From PoT sp049331405 (GTDB lineage Bacteria; Planctomycetota; Planctomycetia; Isosphaerales; Isosphaeraceae): 64,000 bases of DNA. Shown here in pieces: positions 52,489 through 62,169 of the stretch. The notes under the pieces were generated by a model that had not been told where the DNA came from, searched no databases, and saw only the letters and a list, made by a program, of their open reading frames with translations. Made by a program: the position numbers and the translations under genes. How positions within the stretch are numbered: the stretch's first letter is position 1; the number at the start of each line of letters is the position of its first letter. The stretch is from positions 9,114,001 to 9,178,000 of the forward strand of contig NZ_CP186274.1 in NCBI RefSeq assembly GCF_049331405.1, read 5' to 3'.

Positions 52489-54729
52489 ATGATTGCGAGC
52501 CTCATCCTGGGTATCAGCCTCGTGACCGCGGCAGCCCCGGCGGATGCGAAGGCGACTTACGAGGAGGCGAAGGCGAAGGTCGGGCGGGACGCCAGTTCTC
52601 ACGTCAGGCTCGCCCTCTGGTGCGAGGCCCACGGCCTCGAAGCCGAGCGGCTCAGGCACCTGGCCCTCGCCGTCCTGCTCGACCCGAAGGACGCCAGGGC
52701 CAGGGCCCTGATGGGGCTCGTATCGTTCGCCGGGCGCTGGGAACGGCCCGAGGCCATCGGCCCCAAGGTCCAGGCCGACCCCGCCTTGGCCGCGAGCCTC
52801 GACGAGTACAACGAACGCCGTGCGCGGACCCCACACACGGCCGACGCCCAGTGGAAGCTCGCCCTCTGGTGCGAGGAGCAAGGGCTCAAGCCCGAGGCCA
52901 CGACGCATCTCACCACCGTCGTCAGGCTCGACCCGAAGCGCGACGCCGCCTGGAAGCACCTCGGCTACAAGCAGGTCAAGGGACGCTGGCTGACTGACGA
53001 GCAGGTCGCGACCCTCCGAACTGAACTCGAAGCCCAGAAGCAGGCCGACGCCCGCTGGCGGAAGCGGCTCGAGACGCTCGGCCGCCAGCTCGATCGCAAG
53101 CCGACGAAGATGGGGGCCGCGCAGGCGCTGGCCGAGGTCACCGACCCCCGCGCCGTGCCGGCCATCTGGGCGACCTTCGTCGCCGGGAAGGCCCGCAAGC
53201 CGGAACTCGCGGTGCAGCTCCTCGGCCAGATCGACTCGCCGGTCGCCTCCAAGGCCCTGGTGATCCTGGCGCTGAACCCGTCGATGGCAAGCGTCCGCCG
53301 CGCGGCCGCCGAGACCCTCAAGCGGCGCGACCCACGCGAGTTCGCCGCCCTCCTGATCGCCCTGATCCGAGAGCCGATCAAGTACAAGACCAGCGACGTC
53401 GTCGGCCCGGGTTCCACGGGCACCCTCCGCATCGAGGGGCAGACGTCGGATGTCGAGCGGCGTTACGCCACGCCCGAGATCCCCAACATCCCCATCGGGC
53501 CGGATGATTTCATCACCTACGACGTCTTCGGGCTGCCAGTCATCAATGAGCTCATCGGTCCGATCCGGCAGACGAGCATTCACTTTGATCCCAATAATAC
53601 GACGATGACCGTGAGCACGGCCGATGGCCGGTCGTTCGATCCCCAGACGGGCAATCCGCTGAGCACGATTTTCACCGGGCTCATCCTCCGTCCGACTTCC
53701 CCCCTGGATGCGTGGGGAGGGCTGGAGGCGGTGATGTCGAATCAGCCGCAACCCAGGAACTTCTTCGACAACGCGATGCTCAATGCCAAGTCGCCCGTGG
53801 AGGCCGAGTTCTATCAGGAACTCACGCTGGCGAGCATGGGCCTGCTCGGCCCCCCCAGTGACAGGATCCGGAACTTCGAAGTGAATTCGGCCGAAGTCGC
53901 CAGCATCCCCATCGGCAGGATCGCGAGAGAGGCGCACCGGTCGGCCGTCAAGGCCCAGGAGAAGCTGAAGGGGGATGTCGCCAGCATCGAGAGGACGAAC
54001 GCCGAGCTCGCCAGGGCGAGCGCCCCCGCGCTGGAGTTGCTCCAGGGCTCGACCGGTCAGGCCTTCGGGCCCGACCGCAAGGCCTGGTCGAAGTGGCTGG
54101 CCGACGCCAACGGCTATGCCTTCATCTCCAACGAGGCCCAGAACAAACCGACGGTCTATGAGGAGGTCACCTCGTCCGCGCAGCCGATCCCGATCACGGT
54201 CTCCGAACAGGTCATCGGCTTCCAGGCGATCAGTTGCTTCGGCAAGGGGACCGAGGTCTACACCCTCTCCGGCCGGAGGCCCATTGAGGAGTTGAAGGCC
54301 GGGGATCGCGCGCTCGCCTGGAACACGCGGAGCGGCTCGCTCGAGGTGCAGCCGATCCTCGCGGTCTACCACAACCCGCCGAGTGCCACCCTGAAGATCG
54401 ACCTGGAGGGCGAGTCGATCGTGACGACCCCCTGGCACCGCTTCTGGCTCGCGGGCAAGGGGTGGGTCGTCGCGCGTGACCTCAAGCCGGGGGACATGGT
54501 GCGGACCGTCGAGCGCTCGGCGAAAGTCGTCGCCGTGGATCCGGCGGCGAAGCAGCCGGTGTTCAACCTCGAGATCGCCGAGGCCCACAACTTCCTGGTC
54601 GGCCGTAGCGGGGCCCTCGTGCATGACAACAGCGTCGCCGAGGCCGTGACAGCCCCGTTCGACGGGATGCCCAAGGATTTTACTGCGTTGGCGGCAACCA
54701 CCCCGAAGACGCCCGCAGCCGGCCGTTGA
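52489..54729 (+). CDS. Secreted TPR/HEAT protein with C-terminal HINT domain
   Basis: 746 residues. Signal peptide (MIASLILGISLVTAAAPADA). Residues about 20-190 are TPR-like helices (LALWCEAHGLEAERLRHLAL repeated as LALWCEEQGLKPE). Residues about 215-290 are HEAT-like. Cys583 starts a HINT domain: block A SCFGKGTEVYTL, AGDRALAWN, block B TTPWHRFWLAG with catalytic His, and block F/G PVFNLEIAEAHNFLVG ending LVHDNS (711-715). This is the HINT found at the C-terminal of polymorphic-toxin proteins. Only 31 residues follow, too short for a known toxin. ATG 52489 has a GGGAG site. Confidence 0.86.
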   Translation: MIASLILGISLVTAAAPADAKATYEEAKAKVGRDASSHVRLALWCEAHGLEAERLRHLALAVLLDPKDARARALMGLVSFAGRWERPEAIGPKVQADPALAASLDEYNERRARTPHTADAQWKLALWCEEQGLKPEATTHLTTVVRLDPKRDAAWKHLGYKQVKGRWLTDEQVATLRTELEAQKQADARWRKRLETLGRQLDRKPTKMGAAQALAEVTDPRAVPAIWATFVAGKARKPELAVQLLGQIDSPVASKALVILALNPSMASVRRAAAETLKRRDPREFAALLIALIREPIKYKTSDVVGPGSTGTLRIEGQTSDVERRYATPEIPNIPIGPDDFITYDVFGLPVINELIGPIRQTSIHFDPNNTTMTVSTADGRSFDPQTGNPLSTIFTGLILRPTSPLDAWGGLEAVMSNQPQPRNFFDNAMLNAKSPVEAEFYQELTLASMGLLGPPSDRIRNFEVNSAEVASIPIGRIAREAHRSAVKAQEKLKGDVASIERTNAELARASAPALELLQGSTGQAFGPDRKAWSKWLADANGYAFISNEAQNKPTVYEEVTSSAQPIPITVSEQVIGFQAISCFGKGTEVYTLSGRRPIEELKAGDRALAWNTRSGSLEVQPILAVYHNPPSATLKIDLEGESIVTTPWHRFWLAGKGWVVARDLKPGDMVRTVERSAKVVAVDPAAKQPVFNLEIAEAHNFLVGRSGALVHDNSVAEAVTAPFDGMPKDFTALAATTPKTPAAGR

Positions 54730-54753
54730 GAAAAGAGCAGGGCAGGGCGGCCC

Positions 54754-56103
54754 TTACCGGGTCGCCTTGGCCGACTCGTCGCGGATCTCGGTGGCGAGCC
54801 ACTCTTTGAGGGCCTTCTGCAGGTCGCGGGCGAGTTCGGGGCTCTCGGCGAACGTATTCCGGCGCTCGGCCGGGTCGTTCTCGACGTCGAAGAACTCGGC
54901 CCTGCCGTTGCCGGTGATGACGACCTTGTGGTTGCCTCGCATGGCGGCGACCTGGTTCGAACCCTCGCTGCGCCATTCCCAGAAGAGGGTGCGGTCGGGG
55001 ACCTTCCCCTGGCCGATCCAGGCGGGGAGGAGGCTGATGCCGTCGACGTGCCAGGCGGGGTCGGGCGTACCACCGGCGGCGGCGAGGAGCGTCGGGAAGA
55101 CGTCGGTCATGTGCATGACCTCGTTCGAGACCTTGCCGTTCGGGATGTGACCCGGCCATCGGGCGAGCGCCGGCACGCGGAGGCCCCCTTCCCAGAGGGT
55201 CCGCTTCTGGCCCCGGAAGGGTTTGTTGCTGTCGTGGAAGCTGCTCGTGCCGAGGTTCCCCGCCTCGAACGTCGCGCCGTGGTCGCTGGCGAAGACGACC
55301 AGGGTGTTCTCCGCCAGGCCTTGCTCGTCGAGGGCGGCGAGGATCCGGCCGATGTTCTTGTCGAGCCGCGTGACCATCGCCGCGTAGGTCGCCCGCAAGG
55401 GCCTCTCCGGGTCGAGCTCGGGGAACTTCCCCTTGTGCAGCTCGATCTCGTCGGCGGGGGCCTCGATGTTGAAGTGACTATTGATGAATGGGACGTAGGC
55501 GAAGAAGCGCTCCCCCTTGTGACGCTTGATGAAGTCGATGGTGCGGTCGGCGAAGAGGTCGTCGGAGTGCCCCGAGACGGGCTTCAACTCGCGCCCATGC
55601 CAGAGTTCCTCCGGGAATTTCTCCCAGGCGTGCTTGGCGTCGGTGAAGCCGAAGAACTCGTCGAACCCCTGGTCCATCGGGTGGACGTAGCTCGCCTCGC
55701 CGGGCCGGGGCTGGCCGTGGTGCCACTTGCCGAAGACGCCCGTGACGTACCCGTTCGCCTTGAGGGCCTCGGCGATGGTGACCTCCTTCGAGGGGAGGTC
55801 GTCGTCGTTCCGCGCGACGCCGTTGTGGATGGTGTACTTGCCCGTCAGCAGGGCCGCGCGGCTCGGGGCGCAGATGACGGCCGCGGTGTAGAACCGCTTG
55901 AAGATCGTCCCCTGCGCCCCGAGCCGGTCGATGTTGGGGGTCGACCACTCGGTCCTGCCGTTGAACCCGACGTCGGCGAAGCCCAGGTCGTCGGCGTAGA
56001 GGAAGAGGAGATTCGGACGCGGCTCGTCCCCCGCGCCGAGGGCGAGGGTCGAGGCCTGGGCCAGTCCGATCAAGGCCGCGGCGAAGGCGAGGCGGTGTCG
56101 CAT
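54754..56103 (-). CDS. Sulfatase (FGly-dependent)
   Basis: 449 residues. Signal peptide (AFAAALIGLAQASTLALGAG), metal site NLLFLYADDLGFADVGF, FGly motif CAPSRAALLTGKY with Cys78, VFGKWHHGQ and VVFASDHGATFEAG. It is the standard one-domain secreted sulfatase. Not close in sequence to the larger arylsulfatase earlier in the window. The precise sulfate ester is unknown. It converges with the HINT gene across 24 bases. Confidence 0.92.
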   Translation of the reverse strand: MRHRLAFAAALIGLAQASTLALGAGDEPRPNLLFLYADDLGFADVGFNGRTEWSTPNIDRLGAQGTIFKRFYTAAVICAPSRAALLTGKYTIHNGVARNDDDLPSKEVTIAEALKANGYVTGVFGKWHHGQPRPGEASYVHPMDQGFDEFFGFTDAKHAWEKFPEELWHGRELKPVSGHSDDLFADRTIDFIKRHKGERFFAYVPFINSHFNIEAPADEIELHKGKFPELDPERPLRATYAAMVTRLDKNIGRILAALDEQGLAENTLVVFASDHGATFEAGNLGTSSFHDSNKPFRGQKRTLWEGGLRVPALARWPGHIPNGKVSNEVMHMTDVFPTLLAAAGGTPDPAWHVDGISLLPAWIGQGKVPDRTLFWEWRSEGSNQVAAMRGNHKVVITGNGRAEFFDVENDPAERRNTFAESPELARDLQKALKEWLATEIRDESAKATR

Positions 56104-56370
56104 GGTGGGTCTCCGGGTCCTTCGGCGCGGGGCCGATCCTGAAACGCCCCTCCGGTGGAGAGGGCCCACTCTACAAAAGTGCCAGGGGGCGGGCTATAGT
56201 GACCCTTCTCCGGCGCGAAGGCCCGCTCCGTCACGCGCGTTACGCCAGCGAGGCGACGCCGGGCCCGGGGCCGATCCCGGGCGAACGAACCAAGCGAGAC
56301 GAAGGCCGGGCCTCGGCACGATCCGAACGGGCCGGCCGGGTCCATCCAGACCGAAGGGGAGAGCGAGACG

Positions 56371-57534
56371 ATGAGCCAGCGGAAGTTGCGGGTGGGCATG
56401 GTTGGGGGCGGCGGGCCTTCCAACTTCTTCGGTGGGCCGCACCGCCGCGCGATCCTCCTGGACAACTCGGCCGAGCTGACCGCGGGCGCCCTGCGCAGCA
56501 AGCCCGAGGAGTCGATCGAGTCGGCCAAGGAGCTCTTCTTCACCAGGGGCTACGGCGACTGGCAGTCCCTGATCAAAGGCGAGGTCGCCCTCGGCGAGTC
56601 CGAGCGGATCGACTACCTGACGATCGTGACGCCGAACGACGCGCACTTCGGCCCTGCCGACGCCGCGGCGGCCGCCGGCATCGGAGTCCTCTGCGAGAAG
56701 CCGCTGACGACCACGCTCGACGAGGCCCGCCGGCTCCACGCCACCGTCTCCGCCCACAAGACCCCGTTCGTCGTCGCCTACACGTACACCGGCTTCCCGA
56801 TGGTCATGCTCGCCCGCGAGCTGATCAAGGACGGGGCGATCGGCGAGGTCCGCAAGGTCGAGGCCTGGTACCCGCAGGGGTGGCTGGCCAGCAAGCTCGA
56901 GGCCGACGGCCAGAAGCAGGCCGCCTGGCGCGTCGACCCGACCAAGGCCGGGGCCTCGGGCTGCGGCGGCGACATCGGCACGCACGCCTACGAGTTCGTC
57001 CGCTTCGTCGCGGGACGGCAGGCGACCCGGATCAAGGCCAGGCTCAAGGCGTTCGTCCCCGGCCGCGCCCTCGACGACGACTTCACGGTCCTCGCCGAGC
57101 TCGATAACGGCGGGATCGCCACCGTCTCCGCCTCGCAGATCACCATCGGCGCCCAGAACGACAACGGCTTCCGCGTTAGTGGGACGACCGGCACGCTCGA
57201 GTGGTCCATCACCGACCACACGATCCTGAAGCACTACGTCGGCGGCCAGCCGCTGCAGCTCTATCGCCAGGGGGCCGAGTACGGGTATTTCCCCGGCTCG
57301 ATCAAGCCGTATCTGCGCTTGCCGTCCGGGCACCCCGAAGGCTTCCACGAGGCCCTCGGCAACCTGCACAGGACGCTCGAGTGGACGATCCGCCAGAGCC
57401 GGGGCGAGAAGGTGCCGACCCCGTTCGAGCACCCAGGGATCGCCGACGGCGTCGCCGGCATGGCGTTCGTCGAGGCCGCCGTCACCAGCGCCTCGCAGGA
57501 CGGCTCGTGGGTCGAGGTCCCCAAGATCGGCTGA
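56371..57534 (+). CDS. Gfo/Idh/MocA-family oxidoreductase
   Basis: 387 residues. Rossmann motif MVGGGGPSNFFGGPHR at the N-terminus, then NDAHFGPADAAAAAGIGVLC with the EKP motif (CEKPLTTT), and a C-terminal alpha/beta dimer domain (SGCGGDIGTHAYEFVRF, TVLAELDNGGIATVS). The family oxidises sugars or their derivatives with NAD(P). Typical of planctomycete sugar catabolism together with the preceding divergent sulfatase. Which sugar is unknown. A Gly-rich GEGESET leader before ATG supports the start. Confidence 0.9.
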   Translation: MSQRKLRVGMVGGGGPSNFFGGPHRRAILLDNSAELTAGALRSKPEESIESAKELFFTRGYGDWQSLIKGEVALGESERIDYLTIVTPNDAHFGPADAAAAAGIGVLCEKPLTTTLDEARRLHATVSAHKTPFVVAYTYTGFPMVMLARELIKDGAIGEVRKVEAWYPQGWLASKLEADGQKQAAWRVDPTKAGASGCGGDIGTHAYEFVRFVAGRQATRIKARLKAFVPGRALDDDFTVLAELDNGGIATVSASQITIGAQNDNGFRVSGTTGTLEWSITDHTILKHYVGGQPLQLYRQGAEYGYFPGSIKPYLRLPSGHPEGFHEALGNLHRTLEWTIRQSRGEKVPTPFEHPGIADGVAGMAFVEAAVTSASQDGSWVEVPKIG

Positions 57535-57746
57535 GCGACCCTTCGCGAACGCCGGCCTGCGCCGTAAGATGAAATGATGGGTCGCCAGGACGAAGGCCAT
57601 CGACGTCTCGAACGGGCCGCCAAAGCGCGGTCGAGGCGTCGGGTATCGCTCCGGGCGACCCTTCGTGCTTCCGATCGAGACGCGTCGAGATGCGGGAGCC
57701 GACGGCCAGGGTCGCCGACTTCGCCAAGAGAGGGTAGGGAGGGATC

Positions 57747-58289
57747 GTGAAAGACCCGCTCGTCCGGTTCAGCGTCGCCATCGGCGGCGAGTTGCTCCAG
57801 AAGTTCGACCAGTACCGAGAGATCCATCAGTACCCCAACCGGAGCGAGGCCGTCCGAGGCCTGATGCGGGCCGCCCTGATCGAGGAGGTGGTGACCCGAG
57901 ACGACAGCGACGCGATGGGAGTCGTCACCCTGATCTACGACCACCACGCCGGGCGCGTCGCCGACCGCCTCACCGAGATCCAGCACGAGCACCTCGAGCG
58001 CGTCGTGACCACCACGCACGTCCACCTCGACGCCAGGCGTTGCCTGGAGGTGATCCTGCTCAGGGGCCAGGCGAAGCTCGTCCGCGAGCTGGCCGACAGC
58101 CTCATCGGGACCAAGGGGGTCGAGACCGGCCGTCTCGTCCTCGCCGCCGCCGAGGCGATCCCCGAGCGGCTCGAGTCCGACGGCTCGGAGCCGCACGGAC
58201 ACCATCACCACCACGGACATGGCCATTCCCACGGTCACGGCGATGGCCACGTCCACGAGCATGGCAAGCTCGGCCCGCATCGTCATTGA
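57747..58289 (+). CDS. NikR-type nickel-responsive regulator with His-rich tail
   Basis: 180 residues. The ribbon-helix-helix DNA-binding part (VRFSVAIGGELLQKFDQYRE, YPNRSEAVRGLMR) is followed by the ACT-like metal domain with NikR ligands: QHEH, THVHLDARRC (His, His, Cys). Unusual is a tail of about 32 residues with roughly 15 His (PHGHHHHHGHGHSHGHGDGH and more), absent from E. coli and Helicobacter NikR, recalling the metal-storing tails of HypB and SlyD. GTG 57747 has AGGGAGG. Represses or activates nickel genes in the family; no nickel transporter is adjacent. Confidence 0.88.
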   Translation: MKDPLVRFSVAIGGELLQKFDQYREIHQYPNRSEAVRGLMRAALIEEVVTRDDSDAMGVVTLIYDHHAGRVADRLTEIQHEHLERVVTTTHVHLDARRCLEVILLRGQAKLVRELADSLIGTKGVETGRLVLAAAEAIPERLESDGSEPHGHHHHHGHGHSHGHGDGHVHEHGKLGPHRH

Positions 58290-58358
58290 CGAGCCGGCCG
58301 AGGGGCCGTCCCGACACACTTCCCCTTTTGCCGACACCCCGGAGAAACGACCCGAGCC

Positions 58359-58916
58359 ATGCCGATACCGCTACCAGGAGCGGTGAGTTACGCGACCCTC
58401 TCGGCCATGATCACGCCGGCCATCTTCCTGACGGCGAATGGCTCGCTCATCATCTCGACCTCGAACCGGATGTCGCGCGTCGTCGACCGCATCCGCGCCC
58501 TCAACGAGTTGGGCGACAAGATCGACCGCAACCGGGGCGACTACGACTATCCGGCCGATCGCCTGAACCAGGTCCACAGGGAGCTCGACCGCCTCGTCTG
58601 GCGGAGCGACCGGATCCGGTTCGCCCTGACCGCGCTCTATCTCGCCTTCGGGGCCTTCGCCGGCACGAGCCTGACGCTGGCCGTCGACGTCTGGACCGAG
58701 AACAGGCTCGTCGCCGTCCCGACGCTGCTGGCGATCGTCGGCGTGGGGCTCATGCTCGTCGCCTGCGCCAACCTCGTGCGCGAGGCCTTCCAGGCCCTCT
58801 GGGGCAACCGGCTCGAGATCGACTTCTACCGGGACCTGCACCGTCGCCGCGAGGCCGAAGCCGCGTCGGCCACCCCCTCGGCGAGGCCATCGCCCGAGCC
58901 CGCCGCCTCGTCCTGA
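58359..58916 (+). CDS. DUF2721 membrane protein
   Basis: 185 residues. N-terminal hydrophobic helix (ATLSAMITPAIFLTANGSLI) with the DUF2721-typical SNRMSRVVDRIRAL, a charged cytosolic stretch, then two further helices (LTALYLAFGAFAGTSLTLAV and PTLLAIVGVGLMLVACANL). The C-terminal tail is Ala/Ser/Pro-rich. Function of the domain is unknown. It follows NikR by 69 bases and may be co-transcribed. Confidence 0.85.
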   Translation: MPIPLPGAVSYATLSAMITPAIFLTANGSLIISTSNRMSRVVDRIRALNELGDKIDRNRGDYDYPADRLNQVHRELDRLVWRSDRIRFALTALYLAFGAFAGTSLTLAVDVWTENRLVAVPTLLAIVGVGLMLVACANLVREAFQALWGNRLEIDFYRDLHRRREAEAASATPSARPSPEPAASS

Positions 58917-59233
58917 TTGGGCGGGATCTCGAACCCGAACTCGCACCCCGACAACGATCGATAACAGTCGGCGAGGCCCGGTCATCCGGGTCGCGCCGAA
59001 AGTGCGTCAAATGTCGACGAGAGAAAACAAGGGTACGTAAAGAATCCTGAAAACCCTTCTGCTTTGATAGCCTTGCCCGATTTTCGCAGTTATAGTTGAC
59101 CCAAACGTGACGAAACCGGGGACGATTCGACCAGAACGCCTCTCCAGCCCTCGCCTCGAACCGGACGTCGAGCTCGGGCCCCTCGCGCGTCTCCCGGCCA
59201 CCCTTTGACGACGGCATCGCTGACGAGACACTC
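58917..59233. other. 317-base spacer
   Basis: Slightly AT-richer at 59030-59100. TTGATA at 59064 and TATAGT at 59091 are 21 bases apart, too far for a typical promoter. No gene. Confidence 0.5.
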
Positions 59234-61168
59234 ATGGTAAAGGCCCGACGTTCGCGGTATGCGCCCCGCCTCGAGTCGCTCGAGACCCGCGCCCTGCTCA
59301 GCGGGACCACGACCGGCGAGATCTTCGTCCGGTTCAACACCGATGCCCCGGCGTCCGCCACCGAAACGGCCCTCTCCACGCTGAACGCGAGCGTGGTCCA
59401 GTCCTATCCCGACGGTTCGAACCTCCTCTCGATCGGGTCGGGCGTCGACGTGGATTACGCGCTCGACTGGCTCAAGAGCGACCCATACGTGAACTATGCC
59501 GAGGAGAACGGCACGGTCACGAAGTCGGCCGTCACGATCGTCACGCCGAATGACCCGAGTTACGGCTCGCAGTGGCCGCTGACCAGCTCGACGGCCGGGA
59601 TCTTCGCCCCGCAGGCCTGGGGGATCACCGAGGGGAACTCGAACGTCATCGTCGCCGTGCTGGACACCGGCCTCGACCTGAACAACGCCGAGTTCGCCGG
59701 CCGGCTCTGGTCGAACCCGACCGCCAACAAGGACGGGTACCTCGGGGATTACAACGGCTGGAACTTCGCCGGCAACAACAGCAACCTCCAGGATTACGAC
59801 GGCCACGGCACGCACGTCACCGGGATCCTCGCCGCGACCGGCAACAACGGCAACGGCATCGTCGGCGTCAACTGGTACGCCAGGATCATGGTGGTCAAGG
59901 TCCTGGACAACAGCGGCAACGGCACGACCGACGCCGCCGTGAGCGGGATCTACTTCGCCGTGCAGCACGGGGCGAAGGTCATCAACGCGAGCTGGGGCGG
60001 GGGGAGCTACTCCCAGGCGATGCTCAACGCGATCTCCTACGCGAACTCGCAGGGGGTCGTCTTCGTCACCGCCGCCGGGAACAACGGCGCCAACGACGAC
60101 GCGGTGCCGAACTACCCGGGGAGCTACGGCCTGCCGAACGAGATCGTCGTCGCCGCGACCGACTCGTCGGGCAACCTGGCCTCCTTCTCCGACTACGGCG
60201 CCAGCACGGTCGACATCGCCGCCCCCGGCGTGAACATCTACAGCACCTTGCCCTCGACCTACGGCTACCTCTCGGGCACGTCGATGGCGACGCCGTATGT
60301 CTCGGCCGTCGTGGCGATGGTGGCGGGGCTCCAGCCGGGGTACAATGCCCAGCAGCTCGTGCAGCGGATCATCGCCACGGCCACGCCCAAGTCGAGCCTC
60401 GCCGGCAAGATGGTCAGCGGCGGGATCCTCAACGCGTACAACGCTCTCAACTTCAGCACGAGCACCACCGCGGTGGCGACCGTGGATCCCAACGCCTTCG
60501 CGCTCAACGGCTCGAGGAGCAGCACGGTCCTCGCCAAGATGCTGGCGACCGACACCTACTATGAAAATAACGGGGGTACCGCCACCGCCTTCGTGACGGC
60601 GCTCTATCGCGACCTCCTTGGGCGGACCCCCGACTCTTCCGGCCTCGCGGCCTGGACCAACCTGCTCCAGTCGGGCAAGTCCCGGTTCGACCTGATCGTC
60701 CAGTTCCAGAAATCCCCCGAGTACCTGATCAATCGGGTCGCATTCTGGTATCAGGACCTCCTCGGCTGGACGACCCCGCTCGACCAGTTGCGGAACGACT
60801 CGGGCGTGAAGTACTGGGCGAGCCTGCTCGCATCCGGCCAGTCGGACAACGCCGTGATCGCGAGGATGCTGACCACCACCACCTACTTCGCCTCGCAAGG
60901 TGGGACGGACGCCGACTACATCGACGGCGTCTTCGAGAGCCTCTTCGGCCGCGCGGCCGATGCGGGGAGCCTGAGCTACTTCGAGGCCCAGTTCGCCTCC
61001 GGCATGAGCCGCATCCAGTTCGTCAGCCTCCTCGAGACGACCACGGAGGCCAAGCGCACGACCGTCGCCCGCTGGTACATCGAGGACCTCGGCTGGACCT
61101 CGACCCTCGCGACCTTGAAGAACGACTCCGGCGTCCAGTACTGGGCGGGATACCTGGGCAACACCTGA
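59234..61168 (+). CDS. Subtilisin-like (S8) protease with LEPR-XLL start and DUF4214-like repeats
   Basis: 644 residues. N-terminus RLESLETRALLSG is a LEPR-XLL-type signature. A prodomain-like segment (about 30-95) leads to the S8 catalytic domain with Asp144 (AVLDTGLD), His191 (GHGTHV) and Ser350 (GTSMATP). The C-terminal 220 residues contain DUF4214-type repeats (FVTALYRDLLGRTPDSSGLA and a second SLFGRAADAGSLSYFEA). DUF4214 appears in secreted surface proteins. Probably an exported or cell-wall protease; substrate unknown. Confidence 0.9.
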   Translation: MVKARRSRYAPRLESLETRALLSGTTTGEIFVRFNTDAPASATETALSTLNASVVQSYPDGSNLLSIGSGVDVDYALDWLKSDPYVNYAEENGTVTKSAVTIVTPNDPSYGSQWPLTSSTAGIFAPQAWGITEGNSNVIVAVLDTGLDLNNAEFAGRLWSNPTANKDGYLGDYNGWNFAGNNSNLQDYDGHGTHVTGILAATGNNGNGIVGVNWYARIMVVKVLDNSGNGTTDAAVSGIYFAVQHGAKVINASWGGGSYSQAMLNAISYANSQGVVFVTAAGNNGANDDAVPNYPGSYGLPNEIVVAATDSSGNLASFSDYGASTVDIAAPGVNIYSTLPSTYGYLSGTSMATPYVSAVVAMVAGLQPGYNAQQLVQRIIATATPKSSLAGKMVSGGILNAYNALNFSTSTTAVATVDPNAFALNGSRSSTVLAKMLATDTYYENNGGTATAFVTALYRDLLGRTPDSSGLAAWTNLLQSGKSRFDLIVQFQKSPEYLINRVAFWYQDLLGWTTPLDQLRNDSGVKYWASLLASGQSDNAVIARMLTTTTYFASQGGTDADYIDGVFESLFGRAADAGSLSYFEAQFASGMSRIQFVSLLETTTEAKRTTVARWYIEDLGWTSTLATLKNDSGVQYWAGYLGNT

Positions 61169-61203
61169 GCCTTGCCCTGGATCTGAGCACCAGCAATCCA
61201 CCC

Positions 61204-61231
61204 CGCGGGGCCATTCTCGGCCCCGCGTTTT
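61204..61231 (+). terminator. Rho-independent terminator after the S8 protease
   Basis: Perfect 9-base arms (cgcggggcc and complement) with an ATTCTC loop, followed by TTTT. Confidence 0.88.
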
Positions 61232-61309
61232 CATGCGCCGGGTTCAAGGAACCAGGCAAGGCGGAGGCCGACAGGTCCGCGGGTCGCGGGGCCAGGCCTC
61301 CGTATCGGC

Positions 61310-61741
61310 TCACTTCAAGGTCATCCTGCGACTCGGCGGATAAGGGCCGCTGCTGCGGAACAGCCCGCCGACCTTGTAACCCGCCTTGGCATCGCCATCC
61401 ATCGCGAGCCGGTAATAGAATTCCTCCCCCTCGCCCGTGCCCTTCACGTAGATCCACATGCGTTTCTGACCCGAGATCGGTTCGAACTCGGTCGCCGCCA
61501 CCCGGGTGGGATAGGTCTTCGGGTGCGCCTTGGCGATCTCTTCGGCCAGCTTTTCCCTCGAAAAGGCCTTGGCGAACTCCGGGGTGATGAGCCCGTACGC
61601 CCTGGCATTATCGCGATCGACGAACGCGGCCTGGGCGAACTGAGTCGCCGTCTTCGCCGCCAATTGCTCGTCGTGCGCGATGAAGCTGATGCAAGAAGGC
61701 AATGTGCACAGGATGATCGGAACCGACAGCAAGCGTCGCAT
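61310..61741 (-). CDS. Small lipoprotein, hypothetical
   Basis: 143 residues. A lipobox-like LPSC (residues about 14-17, after SVPIILCT) predicts lipid anchoring. Mature part: KTATQFAQAAFVDRDNARAY, EFAKAFSREKLAEEIAKAHP and MWIYVKGTGEGEEFYYRLAM; this recalls small DUF4878/NTF2-like accessory proteins. An AGAGGGA site precedes the start. The function is unknown. Confidence 0.7.
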   Translation of the reverse strand: MRRLLSVPIILCTLPSCISFIAHDEQLAAKTATQFAQAAFVDRDNARAYGLITPEFAKAFSREKLAEEIAKAHPKTYPTRVAATEFEPISGQKRMWIYVKGTGEGEEFYYRLAMDGDAKAGYKVGGLFRSSGPYPPSRRMTLK

Positions 61742-62169
61742 CGGACTTCTTCCCTCTTTGGAACCGGCGATTGGCGTGACAGCCCCGCCACCTCGCCCGG
61801 TCGAAGCCCGAGTCTATCCCGACGAAGGCTTAACGGCCAGACACATCGATTCATCCTTGATGTGCCTTGAACAAAGGATCGACGAAATCGCGGGCGTTTC
61901 GGACCTTGTCTTCCTATTGGCGAGTCAGACAAAATCTCGAGCGTGATCACATCAACACCCAAACGCCCCTGGCCCCAAGCCTGGCAAAGGCGAGTGGCGA
62001 TAGGAGATGGAATTCCGGCTCTTGACCGCTCCCGGGAGGAGGAAACCCTACCCAATATCAGGGGGACGGACATCCTGGCGGAAATTGGTCGCGATCTCGG
62101 GCTCGAATCCAAGGCGTGAAAGCCCCATTCGATCAATGAGTGTCAACATTTTCACATCAATGATCTCGA
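61742..62169. other. 428-base spacer between two minus-strand genes
   Basis: No gene. It must carry the promoter of the lipoprotein gene; TTGACA near 62137 (minus strand) lies too far upstream to be convincing. Confidence 0.45.
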
